A stretch of DNA of 64,000 bases from Nocardioides nitrophenolicus (GCF_016907515.1 NZ_JAFBBY010000001.1:5208001-5272000); one strand, 5' to 3'; counted from the first letter of the stretch, positions 46,031 through 54,951 are shown. Program-made: numbers and translations. Notes: generated by a model from the sequence alone, not told the origin.

Positions 46031-46984
46031 TCAAGGTCCTCCGGGTCGCGAAGGTCTGACCACCCGCGCGAACCGCTCCGCCAGGACGCCGAACGCGTCC
46101 CTGAGCTCGACCGGCCGGACGTCGACGAGGTCGGCGTCGAAGCGGGTGAGGAGCGCCGCGAGACCGACCCACGACCAGGCGCCGGCGCGCACGCGGCAGC
46201 GGTCCGGACCCAGGTCCTCCACGGCGCCGTCGAGCAGGTACGGCGCGACCTCGGTCGCCGGGCACGCCAGCACCGCCTCGCCGGTGCACGGCCAGGCGTC
46301 CGGTCCGGTGGAGCCCTTGAACCGCGCCGCCACGAAGGTCCCCACGTCGGGCGCGGGCAGCTCGCGCGGCGCGAACCGCGGACCGTTCGGCGTCCGGGGC
46401 CGGACCCGGTCCAGCCGGAACACCCGCCAGTCCGCGCGGTCGAGATCCCAGGCGACGAGATACCAGCGCCCCCGGCGGGCGACCACGTGGTGCGGCTCGG
46501 CCCGCCGCGGGTGGCCGGCGTGGTCGAAGCGGAGCACCTCGCGGCGTCGTACGGCGTCGGTGACGGCATCGAGGACCGCGGGGTCGACCGGGTCCGGCGC
46601 AGGCACCGAATGGAAGTCGGTGCGGTCGACGCGGTGCCGCAGCCGCGACGGCAGGACCTGCCGCATCGTCGCCAGTGCCCGCTCGGCCGCCTCGGTCAGG
46701 TCCGCCCCCGAGACCGGGGTCGCTCGGAGCGCCACCGCGAGCGCGACCGCCTGGTCGTCGTCGAAGAGGAGCGGGGGCAGCTCGGAGCCCGCGTCCAGCC
46801 GGTAGCCACCGTCCGGCCCCATCACCGCGGTCACCTGGTAGCCGAGCTCGCGGAGCCGGTCGACGTCGCGACGCAGCGTCCGCGCGCTCACCTCCAGCCG
46901 CTCGGCCAGCACCCGGCCCGGCCACTCCCGGCGGGTCTGCAGCAGCGAGAGCAGGGCGAGCATCCGCGCCGAGGTTCCGGTCAT
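46031..46984 (-). CDS. WYL-domain (YafY-type) transcriptional regulator
   Basis: 317 residues, ATG after GGAGAAT. HTH_11 N terminus: MLALLSLLQTRREWPGRVLAERLEVSARTLRRDVDRLRELGYQV. A WYL domain follows (LRFDHAGHPRRAEPHHVVARRGRWYLVAWDLDRADWRVFRLDRV), with the WYL motif in RGRWYLVAWD, and a C-terminal WCX-like extension. Such proteins often repress an adjacent gene. It is divergent from a glyoxalase-fold gene whose start lies 91 bases away, the likely target. No palindrome was clear in the gap. Confidence 0.9.
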   Translation of the reverse strand: MTGTSARMLALLSLLQTRREWPGRVLAERLEVSARTLRRDVDRLRELGYQVTAVMGPDGGYRLDAGSELPPLLFDDDQAVALAVALRATPVSGADLTEAAERALATMRQVLPSRLRHRVDRTDFHSVPAPDPVDPAVLDAVTDAVRRREVLRFDHAGHPRRAEPHHVVARRGRWYLVAWDLDRADWRVFRLDRVRPRTPNGPRFAPRELPAPDVGTFVAARFKGSTGPDAWPCTGEAVLACPATEVAPYLLDGAVEDLGPDRCRVRAGAWSWVGLAALLTRFDADLVDVRPVELRDAFGVLAERFARVVRPSRPGGP

Positions 46985-47075
46985 TGCCCGATTCTCCTCC
47001 AGTGGCGGACAGAATCCGGCCGCTATTGCTGCGAGCGTCCTTCCTGTCCGAGAAGGTCCCAGCACAGGAGCACTC

Positions 47076-47492
47076 ATTTCGATCGACGTCACCCCCCACC
47101 TGAACTTCCGCGGCCAGGCCCGCGCCGCGCTCGAGCACTACCGCTCGGTCTTCGGCGGCGATCTGGTCGTCATCACCCACGCCGAGATGGGCGGCACCGA
47201 CCCGGCCACCGCCGACCAGGTCGCCTGGGGCCAGGTCGCCTCCCCGGCCGGCTTCCGGGTGATGGCCTACGACGCCTACCCGCACCTGGCCTGGGACCGG
47301 GGCGAGGATCCCTTCTTCGTCTCCGTCCGCGGCACCGACGTGGAGGAGCTGCGCGGCTACTGGGCGAGCCTGGCCGAGGGCGCCGTCGTCCGGGCGCCCC
47401 TGGCGCCGGCCGCGTGGGCGCCGCTCTACGGCATGCTGACCGACCGGTTCGGGGTGACCTGGGTGCTGGACCTCGCGGCCTCCGCGGGGTGA
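47076..47492 (+). CDS. VOC/PhnB-like glyoxalase-fold protein, probable ATT start
   Basis: 138 residues when started at ATT (47076), preceded by AGGAG with 5 bases spacing. The family N terminus VTPHLNFRGQARAALEHYRSVFGGDL is encoded in this frame, yet no ATG, GTG or TTG precedes it; the first ATG is inside helix 2 and would remove the first beta-alpha-beta unit. The rest (FRVMAYDAY, VSVRGTDVEELRGYWASLAEGA, YGMLTDRFGVTWVLDL) is PhnB/3-demethylubiquinone-methyltransferase-like VOC. Function unknown. It is divergent from the WYL regulator. Confidence 0.75.
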   Translation: MSIDVTPHLNFRGQARAALEHYRSVFGGDLVVITHAEMGGTDPATADQVAWGQVASPAGFRVMAYDAYPHLAWDRGEDPFFVSVRGTDVEELRGYWASLAEGAVVRAPLAPAAWAPLYGMLTDRFGVTWVLDLAASAG

Positions 47493-47510
47493 GCGTCGCC
47501 GCACCCCGGG

Positions 47511-47981
47511 TCAGGCCTCGGTGTCCCCGACCTCCGCCGCGTGGCGGCGGTTGATCTCGACCGCGGTCGCCAGGAAGCGCACGCAGGTTTCGAGCTCGGC
47601 GGTGCTCAGGCTCTCCAGGAAGGACTGCCAGTCCGCGCCGACACCCGCGTAGAGCGGCCCGATCCGCCGGCCGACCTCCTCGAGCACGGGGGTGACGAGC
47701 ACGCGGCGCCGGTCCTGCTCGCTGCGCTCCCGGGTGACGAAGCCGGCCTTCACCAGCCGGTCGACGAGCTGGGTGATGCCGCCGCCCGTGCTGATGCCGG
47801 TGCGGGCGGCGAGCTCACCGGGGGAGCGTGGTCCCTCGCTGACCAGGACGCCGAGCGTCTGCAGGTCGCTGGCGGTCAGCCCGGCGGCCCGGGCGACGAC
47901 GTCCTGGAAGAAGACCGCCGAGCTCATGAAGTCGCGCATCAGCCGCGCGGAGTCGTCGAGCAGGGTCGCCCGCTTGGCCAC
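47511..47981 (-). CDS. MarR-family transcriptional regulator
   Basis: 156 residues from GTG after AAGGAG. The winged HTH is LTASDLQTLGVLVSEGPRSPGELAARTGISTGGGITQLVDRLVKAGFVTRERSEQDRRRVLVT with the conserved D-x-R-R wing. It is divergent from an FAD-dependent monooxygenase gene, with an inverted repeat TCTCTC-N5-GAGAGA between. It probably represses the monooxygenase gene and itself, and responds to a phenolic or antibiotic-like ligand (inference). Confidence 0.92.
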   Translation of the reverse strand: MAKRATLLDDSARLMRDFMSSAVFFQDVVARAAGLTASDLQTLGVLVSEGPRSPGELAARTGISTGGGITQLVDRLVKAGFVTRERSEQDRRRVLVTPVLEEVGRRIGPLYAGVGADWQSFLESLSTAELETCVRFLATAVEINRRHAAEVGDTEA

Positions 47982-48000
47982 AGTTGTCTCCTTCGCATAG

Positions 48001-48017
48001 TCTCTCGCTCAGAGAGA
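48001..48017. promoter_or_regulatory. Inverted repeat, likely MarR operator
   Basis: TCTCTC-N5-GAGAGA sits between the divergent MarR gene (start 47981) and the monooxygenase gene (start 48062). GATAAT at 48016-48021 could be a plus-strand -10 element overlapping the repeat. Position and symmetry fit an autoregulated MarR site. Confidence 0.5.
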
Positions 48018-48061
48018 TAATCTGATGGCGAGTGATCGCCTCACTGTAGAGGAGACGGACC

Positions 48062-49237
48062 ATGCCCAAGGCCCTGGTCGTCGGCGGCGGAGTCGCCGGA
48101 CCGGCTGTCGCTGCCCTGCTCACCCGGATCGGCTGGGAGGCGCCGGTCTTCGAGGCGCGGACCGCGCCGGACCCGTTCGAGGGGCTCTTCCTCAACGTGG
48201 CGGTCAACGGCCGCCGGGTGCTGCGCACCCTGGGCTGGGAGGATCGGCTGCTCGCGGACGCGCATCCCGCCGCGGAGATGGTGATGTGGAGCGGGCGCGG
48301 CAAGCAGCTCGGCGTGGTGCCCAACGGTCCTGCCGGCCGGCCCGACGACGGCGGTGTCGTCGTCCGGCGCTCGTGGCTGCACGAGGTGATCCGGGACGGC
48401 GCCGAGGACGCCGGCGTGACGGTGTCCTACGGCCGCCGGCTGGTCGACGTACGCGAGACGGGGGAGGGGGTGCTCGCCCGGTTCGACGACGGCTCCGAGG
48501 AGCACGGCGACGTCGTGGTCGGCGCCGACGGCGTCGGCTCGGCCGTACGACGACAGGTCGCGCCGGAGGTCGTCCCCGCCTTCAGCGGCCTGCTCGGCAG
48601 CGGCGGCTTCGCCCGGGTCCCGGGGCTCGCCCCGACGCCGGGCCGGCAGCACTTCGTGTTCGGCACGCGCTCGTTCTTCGGCTACCTGGTCCGCGCGGAC
48701 GGCACGGTCTTCTGGTTCGCCAACCTCACGGCCGACGAGCCGCCGGCCGCCGGCATCGCCACCTCGACCGACTGGCTGGCCCGGCTGCGTGAGCTCCACG
48801 CCGACGACCCGGCTCCGGTGCCGCAGATCCTCGACGCCACCGCCGGCCCGATCACGGTCTACCCGATCTTCCGGCTCCCACGGGTCGAGCCGTGGTGGCG
48901 GGGCCGTGCCGTGCTGGTGGGCGACGCCGTCCACGCGACCAGCCCGTCGGCCGGCCAGGGCGCGTCGATGGCGCTCGAGGACGCGATCGTGCTCGCGTCC
49001 TCGCTCCGCGCGGACCCCGACCCCGCGGTCGCCTTCACGGCCTACGAGGACGCCCGCCGGGCGCGCGCCGAGGCGCTGGTCGCCTATGCGGCCGGCATCG
49101 ACAAGCAGAAGCGGGTGGCCCGGTCCCGGGTCGCGATCGCGATGCGCGACCTGATGCTGCCGATCTTCCTGCGCAAGGCGGGCAGTGACCGTCGTACCGA
49201 CTGGATCTTCGACTACGACGTGCCGTGGGTGCGGTGA
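48062..49237 (+). CDS. FAD-dependent monooxygenase (class A, PHBH-like)
   Basis: 391 residues, ATG after GAGGAG. FAD motifs: KALVVGGGVAGPAVAALLTR at the N terminus, GDVVVGADGVGSAVRRQV (DG motif) in the middle, GRAVLVGDAVHATSPSAGQGASMALEDAIVLA (GD motif) later. This is the group-A aromatic hydroxylase/TetX-like fold. With a divergent MarR and a following multicopper oxidase (GTG overlapping its stop), it may detoxify or hydroxylate an aromatic compound or drug. The substrate is unknown. Confidence 0.87.
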   Translation: MPKALVVGGGVAGPAVAALLTRIGWEAPVFEARTAPDPFEGLFLNVAVNGRRVLRTLGWEDRLLADAHPAAEMVMWSGRGKQLGVVPNGPAGRPDDGGVVVRRSWLHEVIRDGAEDAGVTVSYGRRLVDVRETGEGVLARFDDGSEEHGDVVVGADGVGSAVRRQVAPEVVPAFSGLLGSGGFARVPGLAPTPGRQHFVFGTRSFFGYLVRADGTVFWFANLTADEPPAAGIATSTDWLARLRELHADDPAPVPQILDATAGPITVYPIFRLPRVEPWWRGRAVLVGDAVHATSPSAGQGASMALEDAIVLASSLRADPDPAVAFTAYEDARRARAEALVAYAAGIDKQKRVARSRVAIAMRDLMLPIFLRKAGSDRRTDWIFDYDVPWVR

Positions 49238-50730
49238 GGAGGCTCGCGAAGCCGCTCGCGGTCGTGCTCGCGGTGGTGCTCGCGGCCGGGGTCGGCTTCG
49301 TCGCCTGGATCGTGGTGGCGACTCTGCGGGTCACCGTCGACACCGTCGGCGAGGTCGAGTTCGACACGCCGCTGGCCATCCCACCGCTGGCCGGCTCCCG
49401 GCTGGTCGACGGCGAGCGGGTCTTCGACCTCGACCTCGACGAGGGCGTCAGCGATTTCGGTCGCGGGCGTACGCCGACCTGGGGCGTCAACGGCGACTAC
49501 CTGGGTCCGACCATCCGGGTGACCCGCGGGGAGCGGGTGCGGATGCGGGTGCGCAACGACCTGCCCGAGACGACCACGCTGCACTGGCACGGCATGCACC
49601 TGCCCGCCGAGGCCGACGGCGGCCCGCACCAGGTGGTCGAGCCCGGCGCGGTGTGGGAGCCCGGCTGGACGGTGGACCAGCCGGCCGCCACGCTCTGGTA
49701 CCACCCGCATCTGCACGGCGCGACCGCCGCGCACGTCTACCGCGGCCTCGCCGGCCTGCTGCTCGTCGACGACCCGGTGCCCGCCACGGGCCTGCCGGCG
49801 ACGTACGGCGTCGACGACGTCCCGGTGATCCTGCAGGACAAGAAGCTCCAGGACGACGGCACCCTCGACGAGGACCCGGGCTCCTTCCAGTCGGCGGGCC
49901 TCACCGGCGACACCATCGTCGTCAACGGGACCGTCGGCCCCTATCTCGACGTGACCACCGAGCTGGTCCGGCTCCGGCTGCTCAACGCCTCCTCGACCCG
50001 TCCGTACGCCGTCGCCCTGTCCTCGGGCGACTCGTTCACCATGGTGGCGAGCGACGGTGGCCTGCTCACCGCGCCGGTCGAGCTCGACCGGATCCAGCTC
50101 TCGCCCGGCGAGCGCGCGGAGATCGTCGTCCGGCTGGAGCCGGGGGAGATCGCGACCCTGCGCTCCGGCCCCAGCGACACCGGCGACCGGATGGCGGGTG
50201 GCGCCGACCGCCTCGACCTCCTCCAGCTCCGCGCCGGGGACCGGTTGACGCCCTCCGTCCCGCTGCCCGCCCGGCTCGCCGATCCCGAGCTTCCCGACCC
50301 GGGCGCCGCCACCCGCACCCGCACCTTCGAGCTCTCCGGCTACGCGATCAACGACCGCCCGATGGACCTCGGTCGCATCGACGACGTGGTCACCCTCGGC
50401 GACACCGAGATCTGGGAGATCACCAATGCCGACGGCGGCAGCCACAGCTTCCACGTCCACGACGTCCAGTTCCGCGTCGTCGACGTCGACGGCACGCCAC
50501 CGCCCCCGGAGCTGGCCGGCCGCAAGGACACCGTCTGGGTCCGGCCCGACGAGACGGTGCGGATCGCCCTGAGCTTCACCGACCATGCCTCGGCCCGGTG
50601 GCCGTACATGTACCACTGCCACACCCTGCGCCACGAGGACAACGGGATGATGGGTCAGTTCGTCGTCGTCCGCCCGGGGGAGGAGCCAGCCTCCGACGTG
50701 GGCGCACCCGGTGGGCACGCCCACCACTGA
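49234..50730 (+). CDS. Multicopper oxidase
   Basis: 498 residues from the GTG overlapping the previous stop (a GTG 9 bases earlier is possible). An uncleaved or Sec signal-anchor (LAKPLAVVLAVVLAAGVGFVAWIVV) leads to three cupredoxin domains. Copper motifs: HWHGMHLP (117-124), WYHPHLHG (155-162), HSFHVHDVQF (404-413) and YHCHTLRHEDNGMM (460-473) with Cys462 for type 1 copper and an axial Met. All four cluster motifs are intact, so it should oxidise phenols, bilirubin or metal ions with oxygen outside the membrane. The C-terminal GGHAHH is His-rich. Confidence 0.9.
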   Translation: MRRLAKPLAVVLAVVLAAGVGFVAWIVVATLRVTVDTVGEVEFDTPLAIPPLAGSRLVDGERVFDLDLDEGVSDFGRGRTPTWGVNGDYLGPTIRVTRGERVRMRVRNDLPETTTLHWHGMHLPAEADGGPHQVVEPGAVWEPGWTVDQPAATLWYHPHLHGATAAHVYRGLAGLLLVDDPVPATGLPATYGVDDVPVILQDKKLQDDGTLDEDPGSFQSAGLTGDTIVVNGTVGPYLDVTTELVRLRLLNASSTRPYAVALSSGDSFTMVASDGGLLTAPVELDRIQLSPGERAEIVVRLEPGEIATLRSGPSDTGDRMAGGADRLDLLQLRAGDRLTPSVPLPARLADPELPDPGAATRTRTFELSGYAINDRPMDLGRIDDVVTLGDTEIWEITNADGGSHSFHVHDVQFRVVDVDGTPPPPELAGRKDTVWVRPDETVRIALSFTDHASARWPYMYHCHTLRHEDNGMMGQFVVVRPGEEPASDVGAPGGHAHH

Positions 50731-50809
50731 GCCGGGGTGGGGAGATCCCCACCCCCGCCGGGGGCCTGGGCTCCTCGCGGACGCCGCCGCCGGCGACGAG
50801 CGTGGAGTC

Positions 50810-51961
50810 ATGACCACCACCGCTCTCGGGCCCACCCGACGTGGCGAGCGTGCGCTCGCCCCCGACCTGATCCGCGGCGTGATGCTGCTCTTCATCGCGC
50901 TCGCGAACGCCGGCAACTGCGCCTTCGCCGGCCAGCCCGGCCTCGACCCCGACCCGCACGGCCCCGCCCGGGTCCTCAACCTCGGGCTCTCCCTGTTCGT
51001 CGACAGCCGCGCCTATCCCGTCTTCGCGATCATGTTCGGCTACGGCCTGGTCCAGATCGCCCGGCGCCAGGAGGCCGCCGGCGGTGACGCTCGACGAGTC
51101 CTGGTCCGTCGCAACGCGTGGCTGGTCGGCTTCGGCCTCGTGCACGCGACCCTGCTCTACTTCGGGGACTTCCTCGGTGCCTACGGCCTGATCGGCCTCG
51201 CCGCGACCTTCCTGCTCGTCCGTCGCTCCGACCGCTTCCACCGGGCCGTGCTGTGGGTGTGGGGGCTGCAGTCGATCTACCTCGTCGTCCTCCCGATCCT
51301 CGCCGTGACCCACGACTGGTCCGGCAGCGCCGGGCTCGTCAACACGCCGAACCCGTCGCTCGCCGCGGACTCCTACCGCGCCTCCATCGGCGACCGGCTC
51401 GCCGAGTGGCCCGGCCACACCCTCTCCGTGCTGCCCGCCATCGTCATCGTCTGGCTCGGCGTCTGGGCCGCCCGGCGCGGGATCCTCGAGGACGTCGACC
51501 AGCACCGGACCCTCCTGGTCCGCACCGCCGTCGTCGGCCTCGGCATCGCGGTCCTCGGCGGCCTGCCCTACGCCCTCGTCGCCGCCGGCGTCCTCCATCC
51601 CGCCGCCGGCACCGTCGACCTCCTCGCCCTGCTCCACGACGTCAGCGGTGAGTACGCCGGCCCCGGCTACATCGCCGCCCTCGCCCTCCTCTGCGCCCGC
51701 CTCACCCGGACTGGTCGGGCCGCCGCCATCGCCGCGCTCGGCCAGCGCTCCCTCTCCGGCTACCTCCTCCAGTCGGGGTGCTGGCTCGTGCTCTTCGCCC
51801 CGTTCGCCCTCGACCTCGGCGGCCACACCACCTTCGCCGTCCTCGCCGCGGTCGGCGTCTGGCTGGGCTCGGTCGCCGTCGCGGTGGCTCTCCAGACCCC
51901 GAACCATCCCGGGCCGGCCGAGCAGGTGCTGCGTCGGCTCACCTACGGGCGTTCGTCCTGA
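50810..51961 (+). CDS. DUF418-family membrane protein
   Basis: 383 residues from ATG after GTGGAG. About 8-9 membrane segments. DUF418 features: RALAPDLIRGVMLLFIALANA at the start, LFVDSRAYPVFAIMFGYGLVQIARR, RRNAWLVGFGLVHATLLYFGDFLGAYGLIG and the C-terminal SLSGYLLQSGCWLVLF. Function is unknown; members are often beside acyltransferase or transporter genes. The 3' end overlaps the convergent MFS gene by 19 bases. Confidence 0.85.
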   Translation: MTTTALGPTRRGERALAPDLIRGVMLLFIALANAGNCAFAGQPGLDPDPHGPARVLNLGLSLFVDSRAYPVFAIMFGYGLVQIARRQEAAGGDARRVLVRRNAWLVGFGLVHATLLYFGDFLGAYGLIGLAATFLLVRRSDRFHRAVLWVWGLQSIYLVVLPILAVTHDWSGSAGLVNTPNPSLAADSYRASIGDRLAEWPGHTLSVLPAIVIVWLGVWAARRGILEDVDQHRTLLVRTAVVGLGIAVLGGLPYALVAAGVLHPAAGTVDLLALLHDVSGEYAGPGYIAALALLCARLTRTGRAAAIAALGQRSLSGYLLQSGCWLVLFAPFALDLGGHTTFAVLAAVGVWLGSVAVAVALQTPNHPGPAEQVLRRLTYGRSS

Positions 51962-53541
51962 GGTGCGCCGAGGCTCGGCCCGCCAGACGACCCGCGGGGA
52001 CCACGGGCGAGCACGTATCCGAACAGCACGGCCATCACGGCGGCTCCGGCCCACATCGCGTGCTGCCACCCCTCGACGAATGAGTCCTGTGCGGCACGGA
52101 CGACGACCTGGGCGGGGGCTCCGGCCGGGTCCGCTGCGGCGACCGCGTTCGCGACGCCCTCGCGTGCGGTGTCCGCGAGGTCGCGCGGGACGCCGGCCAG
52201 CCGCTCGTCGATGGCGCTCCGGTAGCCGGCGGACAGGATGGCTCCGAGGAGGGCGACCCCCAGCGCGGTGCCGAACTCGCGGGTGACGTCGTTGAGGGCG
52301 GACGCGACGCCTTGGCGTTCGCGGGGCAGCGAACCGGTGATCGCCTCGGTGGAGGGCGTCATGGACAGGCCCATGCCGAGACCCATCGCGAGCATCCCGG
52401 GCAGCACCGCGAGGTAGCCGCCGTCGACGGACACCAGGCCGGCCATGAGGGCGAGGCCGACCCCGCCGAGGAGGATCCCGGTGGCCATGGTGGCTCGGGC
52501 TCCGATGCGAGCGGCGACCTGCGGGGCCAGGCCGGAGGCGAGCATCATCAGCAACGCCATGGGCATCATCGCCAACGTTGCTCGAAGTGCCGACCACCCG
52601 AGCACGGCCTGGAGGAAGGGGAAGAGCACCACGAAGATCCCGGCCTGTACGCCGAAGACCGCGAGCAGGGTGACCGATCCGCTGGCCAGGCCACGCCCGC
52701 CGAAGAGCCGGACGTCGAGCAGCGGCGCCATCTGGCGCAGCTCCGCCACGACGAAGGCGACCGCGGCGAGGGTGCCACCGAAGAGGCCCACCAGCGTCGC
52801 CGGCTCGGTCCAACCGTGGACCGGGCCCTCGTGGAGGGCGTAGATCAGTCCGAGGACCGCGAGGACCGAGGTGGCCGAGCCGACGACGTCGAAGCGGTGC
52901 TCGCTGTGTTCGCGGGAGTTGGGCACCGAGCGTCCGATCAGCGCGACCGCGACGAGGACGAGCACGACGGGCAGGACGAAGAGCCAGCGCCAGGTGGCGA
53001 CGTCGACGAGCAGGGCGGACAGGTACATGCCGAGGATGCCGCCGCCACCGGCGACCCCGGTCCACACCCCGATTCCCTTGGCGCGTTCCTCCTCGGGGAA
53101 GGTCGAGGTGATCACTGCGAGGGTGACCGGCATGATCATCGCCGCGCCCACGCCCGAGACGAAGCGCGAGGCGAGCATCAGCTCCGAGGAGGTAGCCAGC
53201 CCGGCGGCCACGTTCGCGGCGCCGAAGACGATCAGGCCGGCGACCAGGACGGGCTTGCGACCGAGCCGGTCACCGAGGGCGCCCAGCGGCAGGAGCAGCG
53301 CGGCGAGGCTGATCGTGTACAGGTTGATGAACCACAGCACGGTGGTCTGCGACGCGTCGAACTCGACGGCGAGCTCGGGCTGCGCCACGTTCAGTCCGGT
53401 GACCGAGGCGATGACGGCCATCAGCGCGATGCAGACCGCGATCAGGATCGCGCGGCGTTGCCGCGCGTCGTGGACCGTGGGGTCGGGGTCGGCGGCGGGG
53501 GTGCTGTGGCCGGTGTCGGCCATGGGTGGGTTGGAGCTCAC
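51943..53541 (-). CDS. MFS drug efflux transporter, DHA2 family (14 TM)
   Basis: 532 residues starting at GTG with AGAGGA 8 bases before. Fourteen hydrophobic segments. Hallmarks: IASVTGLNVAQPELAVEF (helix 1), LPLGALGDRLGRKPVLVAGL (motif A), SRFVSGVGAAMIMPVTLAVITSTFPEEERAKGIGVWTGVAGGGGILG (motif C region). It likely exports a toxic or antibiotic compound by H+ antiport. The methyltransferase gene 46 bases upstream is probably on the same transcript, with an XRE-cupin regulator divergent from that pair. Confidence 0.87.
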   Translation of the reverse strand: MSSNPPMADTGHSTPAADPDPTVHDARQRRAILIAVCIALMAVIASVTGLNVAQPELAVEFDASQTTVLWFINLYTISLAALLLPLGALGDRLGRKPVLVAGLIVFGAANVAAGLATSSELMLASRFVSGVGAAMIMPVTLAVITSTFPEEERAKGIGVWTGVAGGGGILGMYLSALLVDVATWRWLFVLPVVLVLVAVALIGRSVPNSREHSEHRFDVVGSATSVLAVLGLIYALHEGPVHGWTEPATLVGLFGGTLAAVAFVVAELRQMAPLLDVRLFGGRGLASGSVTLLAVFGVQAGIFVVLFPFLQAVLGWSALRATLAMMPMALLMMLASGLAPQVAARIGARATMATGILLGGVGLALMAGLVSVDGGYLAVLPGMLAMGLGMGLSMTPSTEAITGSLPRERQGVASALNDVTREFGTALGVALLGAILSAGYRSAIDERLAGVPRDLADTAREGVANAVAAADPAGAPAQVVVRAAQDSFVEGWQHAMWAGAAVMAVLFGYVLARGPRGSSGGPSLGAPQDERP

Positions 53542-53587
53542 GTGATTCCTCTCGCTGCCCTCGTGGAGGCAGGATGGTGGGGATGGG

Positions 53588-54220
53588 TCAGTGCCGCCGC
53601 GTCGCCCGGACGACCACGTCGTGGAGCGCGACCTCGCTGACTCCATGAGCCGCGAGAGTGCGGCTCGGCTCCTCCGCCGTCGCGACGACCCAGCGGTCGG
53701 GGTCGAGTCGCGCCACGATGTCGTCGGCGCGCACCGACGCGGCGGCGGGCGGCTCACCCGCACCGTGGCCGGGACCGTGGTGCAGGTGGCCGACGATGAG
53801 AAGCGTGCCGCCGGCAGCGACCCAGGACGCGACCTGGTCGTAGAACTCGAGCTGCGGCATCGCCGGGTGGGCGTAGCTCGTCGTCACCAGGTCGTACGAC
53901 ACGTCCGGCTCCCAGGTGGTCAGGTCGGCCTGGACCCACCGCACCCGATCCGCGACGCCGCTCGCGGCGGCGCGCTCGGCCGCACGGACCAGCGCGTCGT
54001 GCGCGAGGTCGGCGCCGGTGACCTGCCAGCCACGGGCGGCGAGCCAGAGCGCCTCTGCTCCCGCGCCGCAGCCCGCATCAAGTGCCGTGCCCGGCTCGAG
54101 GTCGTCCAGCTCGCGAACCAGGTACGGGTGGGGAGGGCTGACGGCCATCGCCGACGGGGCACCGGTCGGGTCGGGGCGCCAGTGCTGGTCCCAGTAGTCC
54201 TGATCGAACGAGTGCGTCAT
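53588..54220 (-). CDS. Class I SAM-dependent methyltransferase
   Basis: 210 residues from the ATG after GGAGGGG. Motif I is LDAGCGAGAEALWLAARGW; motif II GADLAHDALVRAAER; then WVQADLTTWEPDVSYDLVTTSYAH (motif IV) and GGTLLIVGHL. Its N terminus (DQDYWDQHW) is common in small-molecule/tellurite-type (TehB/Ubie-like) enzymes. It likely modifies a small compound later exported by the MFS pump encoded downstream. The start faces the XRE-cupin regulator. Confidence 0.86.
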   Translation of the reverse strand: MTHSFDQDYWDQHWRPDPTGAPSAMAVSPPHPYLVRELDDLEPGTALDAGCGAGAEALWLAARGWQVTGADLAHDALVRAAERAAASGVADRVRWVQADLTTWEPDVSYDLVTTSYAHPAMPQLEFYDQVASWVAAGGTLLIVGHLHHGPGHGAGEPPAAASVRADDIVARLDPDRWVVATAEEPSRTLAAHGVSEVALHDVVVRATRRH

Positions 54221-54310
54221 CGGTTGATCCCCTCCGCGTCGATGGTGGGCCCTCGTCGACGGGCCACTCGGTTCGATGGTGTGCGGGAGCAGGCGGATTC
54301 GCAAAGGTTC

Positions 54311-54324
54311 TTGCCAAATGGCAA
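54311..54324. promoter_or_regulatory. 14-bp palindrome before the XRE-cupin gene
   Basis: TTGCCAAATGGCAA has perfect 6-base arms with a 2-base centre and ends 9 bases before the regulator's ATG, in the region divergent from the methyltransferase-MFS operon. It is a strong candidate for autoregulatory binding by the XRE protein and for control of the divergent pair. Confidence 0.5.
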
Positions 54325-54333
54325 TCTGGGCAG

Positions 54334-54951
54334 ATGGACGACTCGACCGACCGCACTCTCGACGCGGTGGGGCCGCGACTCAGGCGCCTGCGCCAACGTC
54401 TCGACATCACCCTCAGCGACCTGTCCGAGAGGACCGGGATCTCGACCAGCACGCTGTCCCGGCTCGAGGCAGGTCTGCGCCGCCCCACGCTGGAGCAGCT
54501 GCTCCCGCTCGCGCGGACCTACGGCGTCACTCTCGACGAGCTCGTCGACGCACCACCGACCGGCGACCCACGGGTCAACCTGCGGCCGATCCCGTGTGCG
54601 GACGGCTCCACGGTCCTGCCCCTGACGCGCAGGCCCGGCGGCATCCAGGCCTACAAGTTCGTCCTGCCTGCCGGTCATGACGACGCCGAGCCGGACCTGC
54701 GGACGCATGAGGGATACGACTGGGCCTACGTGCTCAGCGGCAGGCTCCGGCTCGTGCTCGGCGAGCACGACCTCATCCTCGAGCCCGGTGAGGCAGCGGA
54801 GTTCGATACCCGCACGCCGCACTGGTTCGCCGCCACCAGCTCGGGACCGGTCGAGTTCCTCAGCCTGATCGGCAAGCAAGGCGAACGCGCTCACGTCCGG
54901 GCCGCACCCAAGGGTGCCCCGGCCGCGTTGGCGCCCCCAGTCCCTAGGTGA
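54334..54951 (+). CDS. XRE-family regulator with cupin effector domain
   Basis: 205 residues. HTH_3 domain RLRRLRQRLDITLSDLSERTGISTSTLSRLEAGLRRPTLEQLLPLARTYGVTLDELV (about 10-70), a linker, then a cupin barrel (GYDWAYVLSGRLRLVLGEHDLILEPGEAAEFDTRTPHWFAATSSGPVEFLSLI). The two-domain type is widespread (PuuR/SutR-like). It is divergent from the methyltransferase and efflux pump genes; a 14-bp palindrome lies just ahead of its start. Little leader precedes the ATG, so it may be nearly leaderless. Its end overlaps the convergent DHDPS-like gene by 8 bases. Confidence 0.9.
   Translation: MDDSTDRTLDAVGPRLRRLRQRLDITLSDLSERTGISTSTLSRLEAGLRRPTLEQLLPLARTYGVTLDELVDAPPTGDPRVNLRPIPCADGSTVLPLTRRPGGIQAYKFVLPAGHDDAEPDLRTHEGYDWAYVLSGRLRLVLGEHDLILEPGEAAEFDTRTPHWFAATSSGPVEFLSLIGKQGERAHVRAAPKGAPAALAPPVPR

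Noticed and set aside
36014..47056. TCCGAGAAGG present at 36014-36023 and 47047-47056
   Set aside because: A single 10-mer match without symmetry near unrelated genes; chance is sufficient.
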